Below, piece by piece: positions 1 through 11,485 of a stretch of DNA of 64,000 bases (position 1 is its first letter; the number at the start of each line of letters is the position of its first letter). The translations under genes and the position numbers were made by a program. The notes under the pieces are model-generated. The model saw nothing but the letters and a program-made list of their open reading frames with translations. It had not been told where the DNA came from and searched no databases. Source of the DNA: Abelmoschus esculentus (Eukaryota > Streptophyta > Magnoliopsida > Malvales > Malvaceae); contig JAUCBN010000025.1 in NCBI GenBank assembly GCA_035048815.1, forward strand, positions 7,526,501 to 7,590,500. Reading direction: 5' to 3'.

Positions 1-1620
1 AAACTAAATGCATTCTAATAGCTAATTATAGGTTTTTGAATATGATTAATCCACTTAATCTAAAATTCAGAGCACTTTACTCGGTTTAAATCCCAACGTG
101 TTTACTATAAAACTCATTAGATATACACACTTTAAACCTAACAAAACGGGTGCAAAATAAGTATAAATCAAATTTCATGAGTTCAAATAGTTAATTATGG
201 GCTTTGAACCAATTTATACAACATAAATACAATTTTAGAGCATTTTACCTGGTTAAATTTCTAACTGGTTCACTAAAAAGCTCAATTGGACATGCTCAGT
301 TTAAATTGAACAAACCGACCACAAAATGAGATTCAATCAAACTACATGCGGTCTAATAGTTAGTTATAGGCATTTAAATATTATTAAACCACTTAATCTC
401 AAATTCAGAGTACTTTACTCGGTTTAAATTTTAATATGTTTACTATAAAATTCAATAGATATACACACTTTAGACCTAACAAAATGGTCGCAAAATAAGT
501 AGAAAAGAAATTTCATGAGTTCAAATAGTTAATTATGATCTTCAGAACCAAATTATAAAACTTAATCTCAATTTTGGAGCATTTTACTCGGTTAAATTTC
601 TCACGTGTTCACTAAAAAGCCCAATTAGACATGCATGCTTTAAATCAAACAAACCGACCACAAAATAAGATTGAATCAAACTACATGAATTCAAATTGTT
701 AATTATGGGCTTTTGAACATGAATAAACCACTTAATCTCAAATTTATAGCACTTTACTCGGTTTAAATTCCAATGTATTCACTATAAAGCTCATTTAGAT
801 ATGTGCACTTTAAACCTAACAAAACGACAACAAAATAAGGACAAATCAAATTTCATGAGTTCAAATAGTTAATTATGGGCTTCTGGACCAAATTATACAA
901 CTTAATCTCAATTTTGAGCATTTTGCTCAGTTAAATTTCTCACGGGGTCACTAAAAAGCCTAGTTCGACATGCACGCTTTAAATAGAACAAATCGACCAC
1001 AAAATGAGATTCAATGAAACTAAATAAGTTCAAATAGTTAATTATAGGCTTTTGAATATGATTAAACCATTTAATCTCAAATTCAGAGCACTTTACTTAG
1101 TTTAAATTCCAATGTGTTTACTATAAAACTCGTTAGATATACACACTTTAAACCTAACAAAACGGTCGCAAAATAAGAATAAATCAAATTTCATGAGTTC
1201 AAATAGTTAATTATGGGCTTCTGAACCAAATTATACAACTTAATCTCAATTTTTGAGCATTTTACTCAGTTAAATTTCTCACTGGTTCAATAAAATTGCT
1301 AGTTAGACATGTACGCTTTAAATCGAACAAATCGACCATAAAATGAGATTCAATGAAACTAAATGAGTTCAAATTGTTAATTATAGGCTTTTGAATATGA
1401 TTAAACAATTTAATCTCAAATTCAAAGCACTTAGTTTAAATCCCAATGTGTTTACTATAAAACTCGTTAGATATACACACTTTAAACCTAACAAAACGGT
1501 CGCAAAATAAGAATAAATCAAATTTTATGAGTTCAAATAGTTAATTATGGGCTTCTGAATCAAATTATACAACTTAATCTCAATTTTTGAGCATTCTACT
1601 TAGTTAAATTTCTCACAAGT
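1..1620. repeat. Tandem satellite array, ~169 bp monomer in ~338 bp dimers (left segment)
   Basis: The phrase TTAATTATRGGC recurs about every 169 bases (near 21, 190, 360, 530, 698, 868, 1038, 1208, 1377, 1546). Two monomer types alternate. One carries a GGTTTAAATTCCAATGTGTT-like stretch and the other carries GGTTAAATTTCTCACGGG, so the real period is about 338. A monomer near one nucleosome repeat is typical of plant centromeric or pericentromeric satellites, but the sequence does not prove centromere location. Copies differ by scattered substitutions and single-base indels. There is no coding capacity. The array continues at 26876, 28934 and 49306. Confidence 0.93.
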
Positions 1621-4450
1621 TGAACGGGTGTTTGTTTTCTCTCCTCTACTTTCCCTTTTCTTTCCATGGCTCTCCCCTTCCCCCTCCGTTTCTTCTCCTT
1701 TCTTCTTCGCTTTTACTCCATTCTGGAGACCATCTTTGCTTTTCTCTGCACCTCAACGTATAAGCCATCCATCCACACCGCAGGAGAGGGGGTTCCAAGC
1801 AACACACGAGTCCAACCGTTTTTTTTACTACGTTATTTTTCTCATTATCATTATTATATTTTTTGTTTATCCCTTCACCATCTTCTCTGCTGGCTCATGT
1901 TACGTTTCATGGATGATTTCCTTCTTGTCTTGAATGTTTTTAGCCATGATTTGTTGACTGTTTTCAATTTCGACGCTGGTTTATTGTGGAAGTTCATGAC
2001 TTTATTGGGCTTCCTCGAAACAATGGTGGTTTTAGAGTACGTCAGTTTCTTGGTACCATTTTTATTGACCGATCGTTTTCTTCTTTCTGATTATTGTTTT
2101 GATCGTATGGTTATTAAATTATTACAAGAAGTTTGCCGAACATATACTATCATGGTTGTTTGGCAACACGACGTTATACTACCCTTTGATAGGGCTTTTT
2201 TCAACACCTTTCATGGTGATTTTCATTCCGATGACTCTTTTTGCTGTAAAAAATTCCATATTGAAACCCCTTTCCCTGGTAAACGATGGTTTTTACCAAG
2301 ATCTAGATTCTTGTTGGACACCCGTATCAACCCCAAATTTAGACCCCTCCAGATCTGTCTCTTTTGGGTTTGCTTAACCTCAAGATGTTGAATGCTTTCC
2401 AACATCTTGCTATAGTGGTTTCCCAGATCTGGTATCTTGTCTCCTTCCCACCAAAACCGTGTACGGCACTACTTCCGTTGGAAGTAGGATTCTGATGCTT
2501 CCGGATTCTACGTTGCAAGAACTACTTAAGAGTGTTTTTGACTCCGATTTAATCTCTTCTAATTTGATTTTTTTACATTCTTTATTATTTCTAATCTCCC
2601 TTAGAGATCATGTATTGTTGTTGTCCATTCGTTCATTGAGGGTGATCATAACAAATAATTGGTTACGTACACAAGTTGGTCGTGTTCCGACTCCGGTATC
2701 TTTGATTTTAGGCCCCTCGAGCTTCACCAATGGTTCCAACGCTCACAATCATGTTGCTTGTGACCGACCAACTGATCATCATGGAGTCCGCCTTACTCCT
2801 AGTTGTGCACACACGTCATCCTCTTCAAGACGACAAGTTCAGGGTATACCTAAAACCTTTCACGGTGTCCACCAAAGACACTCGACGGAGGCTCTTTTGA
2901 GTTGTTTTTGTGTTCGGCTAGGGCCAAGGAAGGCCAACTTACTTGCCCGGTATAAGGGGTGCACATCTTTGCAGTTGCGGTATGTTTTCAATCACTTAGT
3001 ACTATCTGATGTTATTTTGGTTCTTCTAGTTTTCATGAATCTTACTCCAAGTTTGATTCCTTATTTTGTTATGAGTCTCCATGATAACTTATCCATAACT
3101 AAATGCTATCTTTCTTGGTTTCTTGTATGCCGAGCTTTCTCTCTTACCACTGCAACCATAAAAAGAGACGTTTCCTCTTGGTTTTGACGCAACTGTGATC
3201 TTCATGATGAAATAACGGTGTTTTTGGTCTTCAAATCCACGAGCCTATTATCGCAAGCTATTGTTTTCCACAAGTCCAAGGCAGTGTGGATCACCATTCC
3301 TGTCTGAGTCTATCGTTCTCTACAACGATAAGGCTTTTGAATCGGTGGTTTCTACCTTCTCCATATGTTTTACTCTCCAACCCCTTGCCGAGATAACCAC
3401 CCAACCATTCTAGAGGAGAACGATTCAATGTCTGGCTCCCATCGACTTTCTTGGGCACCCGAGATTCTCCTTATGTTTCCTGGACATACACACAAGGTTC
3501 GTTTGGGGATGGGTTGTGCCCCTTTTCAACAGACAATATCAGGACCATCGATGTCTCTACCATCTTTTTCTGGTGACGGAAGACCTTTATAGTCTTCTTG
3601 TCCGACAAGTAAGTTAAATATAATTATAAGAATCCCATACTATATTATTGCTACTATATTTATTTCTTATATTTTATATTACAATCTTGTTTCTTTTATT
3701 ATGTTTCTATTATTTACTGTGTTATCCATTTACATAAACCACCCCTTCCAAGGGGCTTTTCCAACATCTTTTTTGGTGTATTTTTCTCCAACACCATTTC
3801 TGGTGTACTTTCCTCAAGCAATTCATCTCGTTTCCTTCCACTTGAGGATCGAGAACTGAATTTAGAATCCAACGCCTTGTTTCTTCATGATGTTGGATCC
3901 TACTTATGTCTAACCGAAACTATACTCTAAGAGAAGTATCTTATATCTTCTGTGCATAACGATATCAACTTCTATTCTAAGTCCACTTTTTACCAAATAA
4001 GGAATTCTACTTACTCTCCAACTCCTACTTCTACTCATATCCAATGTAATACATCATCTAAGGCACATCAATTAACAAATTCTATTTATTCTCATATACC
4101 TAAATTTTTGCATATTAAATGTGATAAGTCATCTATTTTTACTTCTTATCATATAAAATACAATAATTTCTATATTCTAAATCCTACTATTTCTCATTCT
4201 TTTTCTTCTTTCTTATACTTTACTCCACTTTTAATGTGAACTCCTAACTCTTCTCATATTCTTCTTCTTCTTATTTACTATTTATCTTTTCAAACGTATT
4301 TGCATTCTAATCCTTGTATACTTCAGACTCTTTCCCTCCTATATATAACCATTCCTCCCTCCCATATCTTTTCATCTACAATCTTCACCACACATCTCTC
4401 TCTCCTTTTCCCTCCCAACTATCCCTTTACTTTCACCAAACTCTTACCAA
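1621..4450 (+). other. Unexplained 2.8 kb stretch between satellite and LINE ORF1, possibly a long LINE 5' leader
   Basis: It begins with a pyrimidine-rich run (1624-1720) directly after the satellite and ends at the ATG of the L1 ORF1. Open frames of about 240 codons exist (1666-2391 and 2459-3187), but I recognise no domain and their T-rich, hydrophobic translations look like chance. The last 120 bases (4330-4450) are CT-rich like a transcript leader. LINE copy L3 enters the satellite only ~85 bases before its ORF1, so L3 could be 5'-truncated and this could be the full leader. Equally it could be a separate old insertion. Confidence 0.35.
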
Positions 4451-5806
4451 TGGATTCCAAGACCTTTCTTCAACAACTCGGCAATTTCCAATTTACTACT
4501 GATGAGCAGGCTGCTATTTTTCAACCAAGTATCTCTTGGGATTCCTCTAAAGAGGAAGCACAATCCACCCTACTAGGAAACCTCGTATCCTCTAAAGAGA
4601 TAGATGATTAGGTTATCGTCAAAGCTTTCACTAGAATATGGACTATGGCCAAGCTTGTTTCTATGCGAATCTTGAAACCACATTTGTTTCTCATACGTTT
4701 CAAAGATGAGAAGATCAAAGATGATATTCTGGCCAGGGGGCCTTCGACTTATAAGGATGAATGGTCTGCCCTTATGCAATACAACCCCAACATAAGTCTT
4801 GACGAACATCCCTTTCAAAAGATGAATATTTGGGTACGCATCTATCATATTCCTCCTATCCTCCTTGCTACTGAGGAATCCGCCCATCACACTGGAAAGT
4901 CCCTTGGGGCTTTGATTGGAACAATCACAAAAATCGACACTAGGAAAATTGACTTCAATATGATTGATTACCTCCGAGTCGGATTAACACTAGATGCATC
5001 TAAGCCGATTCGGCGTTGTGTTGCTATTGGCGGGGGGCATCCACTAGATTTTGCTTTCTTCAATACGAACGTCTTCCCACAATATGTCATTGTTGTGGTA
5101 AAGTTGGTCACTCGACAGAATTTTGTTCCATCCCAGTCGAGGCACGCCCTAACCAACTAAAATATGGGGACTAGCTCCGCTTTATTCCCAAGAAAAAGGA
5201 GGCTCAACCTATGCAAAAAGGACGGATTCATTATATAAACACTAACCCTTCTACCACTTGTGGGAAGCCAACTTCTTCTCAAACTTCAGCAAACCACTAG
5301 GGTGGCGCTAATAAGAATAATGAATCTACTAAGCCCCCACCTCAGCCTAATCCTACTATAGGGAGAACGCCTAGTTTCGAGCATAACCCATCTATCCCAA
5401 TTGTTGCTAGTCGACTAACCGCTCGTCGGTGTCCCCCCCCCCAACTAGTAAAATGTTTTTTCATGAACAAGGTTCTCAACTTTCTAAGCATCCGAAGGCT
5501 TCGATTTTAGATGATACCGATGATATTGGTTTGTTGAAACCAGACCTCCAAGATTTAGAAACAGATCTCGCTAATGACCTAGACTTCCAAGCGGCAACTA
5601 ACTGGTTGGAGTCAGCGTCAACACCCAAACGTATTGTTAGAACAACCTCGAATAGAGGCACCAAACGCACACCACCCTACAATGAGGGCAACAAGTCTAA
5701 ACGGACTCGATCTTCGGCTAAGGCCTCTACTGAAAAAGCTGGGATGAGCAGCGGAAAAAACTCTTCGGCGGAGGTTGAAGGTGATCAACCCCGCCGAGCC
5801 ACATGA
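4451..5806 (+). pseudogene. LINE copy L1, ORF1 (DUF4283-type nucleic-acid-binding protein with CCHC knuckle), broken
   Basis: ORF1 of a plant L1-clade LINE, expected to bind the element RNA. The start is the ATG at 4451 (MDSKTFLQQL), matching L3 at 31032. A DUF4283-like region follows, with the typical W-RIYHIPP and ...IRRCVAIGGG stretches. An in-frame TAG at 4609-4611 replaces a CAG still present in L3. A frame change occurs near 5035. In the shifted frame an intact CX2CX4HX4C zinc knuckle lies at 5085-5126. The acidic, serine-rich C-terminal part (5429-5806) is open. The stop TGA at 5804-5806 overlaps the ORF2 ATG as ATGA. The copy cannot make full-length protein. Confidence 0.85.
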
Positions 5807-7691
5807 AACAATTATTTGGAACTGTTAGGGTCTTGGTAATACCCAGGCAATTCTTGCTTTGCAATGTGCGATCTCAAAGCAAGATGTCAATTTTCTTTTT
5901 CTTTGTGAAACTAGGTTAAACAAACATAATAAGGACCGTATTCGGTTTAATTTAGGAATGCATGGTTGCATAGCCATTGACTCTAGTCCTTCTTGTACAG
6001 GGCTTGCTATTATTTGGAATAATAAAACTTCTATTGATTTACTTTCTTACTCGGGTCGTCATATTGATGTAACTATTTCTTTTGGGCACACACAATTCCA
6101 TTTTCCTGGCTTACATGGCTTTGCTGAAACTGCAAACAAGTATAAAACCTGGCAACTAATATATACTTTACAATCTTCCTCTCCCCTTCCATGGCTTTTA
6201 GGAGGGGATTTCAATGAAAAACGAGGAGGTATCCGTCGTGCGCGATCACAAATTAATAATTTTAGAGATTATCTTATTAAGAATGATCTTTTTGATTGTA
6301 AACCAACGTCAGGATGATTCACTTGGACTCGATCTGGACGTAATACGGAAACAATCATGGAAAGAATTGATAGATTTCTTGGGAATTTTGATTGGTTTAT
6401 TTCCTTTCCTAACTACCAAGGTATATCTTTCTTTCAGGCACGCTCTGATCATTGCCCTATCATAATGGATACTAACCCATCTCGGGCTATCAGATCCAAA
6501 CATTCTAAAACTATTTTTCGCTATGAGACCTGCTAGGATGATAGCCCATAGGTATCATCTCGAATTAGAGAAATCTGGTCTAACCATTCTCTCTCAACCC
6601 TAGCTAAATTTGAGGACATTAGACGATTTCTATCCTCATGGCAAATAAAAAAACGTATTACTTCCAATGAACGTATTACTCAGCTTAATGATTTCATCAA
6701 TATGTATCTCAAACGACATCTCTCTGATACGGACATCCCGAACTTTATTTCAGCTAAAAGTGAGCTTGATAGCTTGCTAAATGCGAAAGAAATATATTGG
6801 GCTAAACGAGCTCGAACACAATGGTTAGAACACGGTGATAAAAATACTTCCTTTTTTCATACCCGAGCAAATGGTCGACGGCGGAAGAATACTATTGTTG
6901 GGCTTTTTAACAGCCAGAATTTATGGCAAACGCACACAAATGACATCATGACTATCGCTATTGACTATTTCCAAAACCTCTTCTCGTCTTCCTCCCCTAC
7001 TATTGCATCTTCCATTTTGGAAATCATTCCTACTATTGTTACTGAATCGATGAATAATGACCTTCTTAAGGATCTTCACAGCAGATGAAGTTACCGTTGC
7101 TTTTCGGGATATTGACCCACGAAAAGCTCCAGGAGTTGATGGTTTCCCAAGCAGCTTCTTTAGGAAGTATTGGGACATCATTGGCCATGATATTATGAAT
7201 CTCTGTCTTGGCCTCTTACGAGGGTCGGTTAATATGGAAGAAATCAATCGTACCATCATTGTTCTTATACCCAAGCTCAGTGACCCCACGATAATGCGTC
7301 ATCTTAGACCTATTAGCCTTTGCACAGTCCTCTACAAGACTGTTGCGAAAGTAATTGTTAATCGTCTAAAGTCTATTATACATTTATGCATAAGTGGTAA
7401 TCAAGCTGCTTTTGTTCAAGGATGGAATATTACTGATAATATTCTCATTGCCCATGAGCTTATCCACACTCTAAATACTGATGAGACCTCGCTTGCAAAA
7501 GGTTCTAGCTTAAATCTTGACATGGAAAAGGCCTTCGACCGAGTTGAATGGCCTTTCCTTGAACATATAATGCTTCGGCTAGATTTTAACACCCATTAGG
7601 TTTCCCTTATTATGAGATGTATATCCTCAGTTACCTTCCAAGTATGCGTCAATGATTCCCTTTCACAGCCCTTCAAACCCCACAGAGGGTT
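5803..7691 (+). pseudogene. LINE copy L1, ORF2 5' half: AP-type endonuclease and start of reverse transcriptase, broken
   Basis: It starts at the ATG overlapping the ORF1 stop. The endonuclease (about 5820-6530) shows WNC-stop-GLGN, LFLCETRL, GGDFNE and SDHCPI, the usual plant LINE endonuclease landmarks. The linker (6600-7070) has the conserved WLEHGDKNTSFFH. The RT N-terminal part follows (DPRKAPGVDGFPS, RTIIVLIPK, RPISLC, NQAAFVQG, LDMEKAFDRVEW). Defects are an in-frame TAG at 5826, one lost base just after the ATG, stops near 6315 and 6534, a frameshift near 7070 and a stop at 7597. The gene is split at 7691 by solo LTR A1 and resumes at 9314. Confidence 0.9.
7687..7691. repeat. Target-site duplication GGGTT, left copy (solo LTR A1)
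   Basis: GGGTT directly precedes the LTR and is repeated at 9314-9318. The uninterrupted LINE L4 reads CATAGAGGGTTACGACAAGG at the equivalent place, confirming the empty site. Confidence 0.95.
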
Positions 7692-9313
7692 TGATATGAT
7701 CCTAATCGACACTTATTTTCTCTATGGTTTGATCACGTCATTGAAAATTTTGAGACTGATTCTAAGGGAGTTCTACCTTACTTTATCTTCTATTATCTAA
7801 TTTATGCATTCTATAATTTGACAAGCATGATTTTTCTAATTAAGTGATGCTTCGTGATTGCATAACTATATCTTTATAATTATTCTAAATTAGTATATTC
7901 TTAATATTAGCTAAACTATATTATTTTAAGCTCATTTTAGCTTATTTCAATTCATTTCAGCTTACACATTGTTTACTTATTGTTTTAGTCATTTTAAGTA
8001 AAGATAATAGTATAAGGAAGCTTAATGACATCAAGGGTAGCTCAACTTTGCTTGGAAAGGACTATGGTAGCTCGTAGCAGCTCAAGAATAACTAAAACGC
8101 AAAGGAATGCAAAGGAGCTCAAATGGAGGACGATTTCAGCTCGTGAACTTAAAGGAACTATGTAGAGGAGCTCATGAACTTAAAGGCCTAGCTCAACCAG
8201 CTAAATTCAGGTCCAGGAAGCTCAAATTGGAAGAAAAACTTGAGCTAGCTAGCTCAACTCAAGTCAGCTTACTCTCAGCTCAATCAGCTCATCTCAGCTC
8301 ACCCTACAACCTATAGCTCAACCATGGAAGGACATGTTCCCTCCCCAAGGGACACAACCGACCAGACATGGAGTGGAACATGTTTGGGCGCCACTCCTTG
8401 GAGGGAAATATGAATTTCACGCCAAAACAAAGAGGCATCACTCTTCATTGGACAGATTCATGATGGTCCACTTGTTTGCTAATTTCGAGCAGAATACAAG
8501 TCGAATTGGGTTTCGGTGTCTTCATGAAAGTTGTTCCCCTGTCTCTTATTTTTCCAACGCATGTTGAATCGTATCAATCTGATATCGTTAGCTCGAGATA
8601 TGGCCCAATTACTGAAGACTGTACAGGCTGGACCGAAAAGTTACAACTCTTCGAATAGATTTGTAGGGAGACACCATTCAAATGAATGGTTATCCGAATA
8701 GTTAAAGGCCATTTCGGCCAAACCACTTAGAAAACTATAAATAGGACTTGAATTTCATTTTGTAAACACACCATTCAGATTAGATAAAATTACTTGTGAG
8801 ATTTTTCTCTCGTTTAGTTCTTCTTAGAACTTTATCGACTTATCAAGTACTTTTGTACTTGTGGCGTCAACCCCTTTCTATACATCTTGATACTTCGGGT
8901 TCTTTTAGTTTAATATACTAAAAGGGTCAAAGTCCATTTATCACCATCCCTTGAAGATCAATATAAGATTCGAGATTAGGTTTTCTATAACCTAGTTTCT
9001 TCCTTGAGTATCTTTAAGATACTATTTCCATTTCACAATTCATTACATATCCTCTCATTCCATTCATCATTTCCAATCCTTTCTCATAACCACAAAACAT
9101 CCTAAGCATCCATTCACCCTTATCAACACCACACATCCTTCCGCTTCCATATCAATCCCTAAACTATTCCTTTCATTCATTTCACCTATTCCTTTCATCC
9201 CTTATCCTTAATTCTTCATTTTGCAGCCACTTCTTGCAAGAGACTTGCTTCCTTCCTAGGTCCTACAATCAAAGTGCATCGTTCAGCATCTTCAACAAGT
9301 TCGGCACACATCA
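7692..9313 (+). mobile_element. Solo LTR, family A (copy A1), inserted in LINE ORF2
   Basis: 1622 bp, starting TGATATGATCC and ending CACACATCA, with a perfect 5 bp duplication (GGGTT). The RT reading frame of the LINE continues exactly across it. A TATA box (TATAAATAG) lies at 8736-8744, which sets the strand. Two hairpins follow, at 8844-8861 and 8902-8924. The U3 (8100-8320) is dense in AGCTC motifs. There is no internal region, so this is a product of LTR-LTR recombination. The R/U5 core matches family B, whose LTR status is shown by PBS and PPT. Five further copies occur in the window. Confidence 0.93.
8736..8924 (+). promoter_or_regulatory. LTR A promoter core: TATA box and two downstream hairpins
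   Basis: TATAAATAG at 8736-8744. Hairpin 1 is CAAGTAC, loop TTTT, GTACTTG (8844-8861), between ATCGACTTAT and TGGCGTCA. Hairpin 2 is CTTTTAGT, 7-nt loop, ACTAAAAG (8902-8924), between GGTT and GGGTC. Most other A copies preserve both. Families B and F have hairpins at the same offsets with different stem sequences. Confidence 0.7.
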
Positions 9314-11485
9314 GGGTTACGCCAAGGGGACCCTCTATCTCCTTTCCTTTTTCTTTTCTGTATCCAAGGCCTTTCAGCATTGCTCAATGCTAAGCAAGCA
9401 AGTGGCAATCTACCTAGACTTTGTGCTAGCAGGAATGGGCCAAGAGTTAACCATCTTCTTTTTGTTGATGAGTGTATTGTATTCATCAAGAATACATCTA
9501 CAGAAGCTCAACACCTTAAGGATGTTCTGCATACTTACGCTACTTAGTCTGGTCAGGCGGTCAACTTTGAAAAGTCTACCATTTTCTTTTCCTAAAAAAC
9601 TTCCATGTTACTTCGAGCCAAAATTAATGATATCCTTCATGTAAGAGAAGTTGATGATTCAGGTATTTATCAGGGAGTCCCACTCTTAATAGGGAAGAAC
9701 AAGACAACAACCTTGGGATTTACCAGGGAAAAAATGAATGCTCGTTTGAATAAATGGGATAAATGTCTTTTATCCTTTAGTGGTAGAGAAATATTTATTA
9801 AATCAGTCATTCAATCTATGTCTCGGTATGTTATGTCTTGCTACCTTTTACCCCCAAAAATTATCGATGACATGACCACTTCGATACGCCGATATTGGTG
9901 GTCTGACAAAGCTGACAAAAGAGGTTGGCATATGCTCTATTGGGACACTATCTGTTTGTCGAAAGCGGCAGGAGGTATAGGTTTCCGCGATCTACACCAA
10001 TTCAATGTTGCTTTACTAGGAAAACAAATCTGGCGTTTGATTTGTGAGCCTAATAATCTTCTTAGTCAGATCTACAAATGCAAGTATTACCCATCGGGTT
10101 CTATCCTGGAATCTGATCACACTCAGAGATCTTCTTTTGCATGGAAAGGTCTTAGCATAGCTATCTCTAAACTTCGCGATGGCTTCTTCAAACGGCCAGG
10201 AATTTCCAGTCAAGTTAAGATCCACTTTGATAATTGGGGAGGCACTCTGCCTGTCAACCTTTATGGTGATTATGAGGTGAATGACGAAGTCCCTCTTCGT
10301 GCAGGTACTTTCATGTTGCCTAACCTACCCCGATGGGACAAATCAAAAGTAAGAGAATATTTCTCCTATGATGATGCTAACACTATCCTTAATGTACCAA
10401 TTATTAATGATACAAAATACACCACCCGTTGGGGCTACCATGACTCTGGCATGTTTACGCTTCGGTCTGGTTACCAATTTTTGCAGCTGCAACTAGGACC
10501 AGCTAACCGGCCCTCTAAGATTTGGAAAATTATATCTAAACTGCCTACTCTTCCCAAGGTTTGTTCCTTTGGATGGCGATTATTTCATGATGCACTCCCG
10601 TCTGGCCAAAAAATTTTACATGCCAATCTCGGCACGGGGGTTTGTCCTATTTGCAACATGGACATTGAATCCACCCTCCATGTTATGAGGGACTATCCTA
10701 GTACCCAGGAGACGCTCCTATTGAAAGGGCTCCCTATCCGAACTTTGTCCAATACTTATATCTCCCCCCACCAGTGGCTCTCTGAAGTTGTTGGTTTTCT
10801 TTCCTTGCATCAATTCTCGTTCCTTATTACGATCCTATGGAATTTATGGAACCGCCGTAATGAATTTGTCTATAATAACCATCTCCAACCGGTCTGGTTA
10901 ACTGTCTCCAATGCACAAACACTTTTCAATGACTATACATCAGTTAATGATGCTTCCCAACTACGTTCCCGGCTAGCTGAGCCCACTATTGCTCAAGCTA
11001 GATGGACGAAACCGGACCCTGGTTTCATCAAGATCAACACGGATAGCGCCTTTGACCTTGTGTTAAAGGGTGCAACAGTAGGCGTCATCGCTCGGGATTC
11101 TTCTGGTTTCATCCTCGGTGGTTGTTCTATACCTCTTGTCTGTCCGGATCCAGCTTCTGCCGAGGCTCCTTCCATTCTCGAAGGTTTAAGATTTGCTATT
11201 ACTCATGGTTGGCCTAATATGATCATTGAAACTGATTCTGCTTCCATTGCCAACAAGGTTAACAACACTCCTCACCAAGATCTCTCCACAGTGCAACATT
11301 TGGTGTCTCGTATTCGCTCTACTATTGGTACTTTGCATGATTGTAAGATTTATTATGTACCTAGAGACGCAAACGTTGTAGCCCATGTCTTAGCTACTAG
11401 GGCTTTGCGTTCTTTTATTTCTTGCTCTTTTGATTGTAACTTTCCCGATTATATTCGGGCTTCTGTAAATTCGGAGAGGTTCTAG
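9314..11485 (+). pseudogene. LINE copy L1, ORF2 3' half: RT catalytic end, zf-RVT and RNase H
   Basis: It resumes with RQGDPLSPF of RT (from the GGGTT duplication). The catalytic FADD of the sister copies is FVDE here (near 9465), and stops occur near 9549 and 9595. From 9605 to 11485 a single 626-codon frame is open. It covers the RT thumb region (GVPLLIGK, LSFSGREIFIKSV, YWWSDKADKRGWHML), a zf-RVT-type segment (KIWKIISKLPTLPK near 10525, then VCPICN...LHVMRDYP near 10645) and a C-terminal RNase H (about 10995-11430). The RNase H has KINTD, the AEA...LEGL acid, IETDS and DANVVAH, so its active site looks complete. The normal LINE 3' UTR is missing: the copy changes to unrelated sequence right after 11485. 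Confidence 0.9.

Noticed and set aside
1..1620. CRISPR-like array
   Set aside because: Repeats are ~169 bp adjoining monomers with no unique spacers, and the sequence is eukaryotic.
1666..3187. Two ~240-codon open frames as host genes
   Set aside because: No recognisable domain, very hydrophobic T-rich translations, no supporting start context or homology I can name.
8844..8924. Hairpins as bacterial-type terminators
   Set aside because: The context is a plant LTR downstream of TATA, with no T run after the stem; a leader structure is more plausible.
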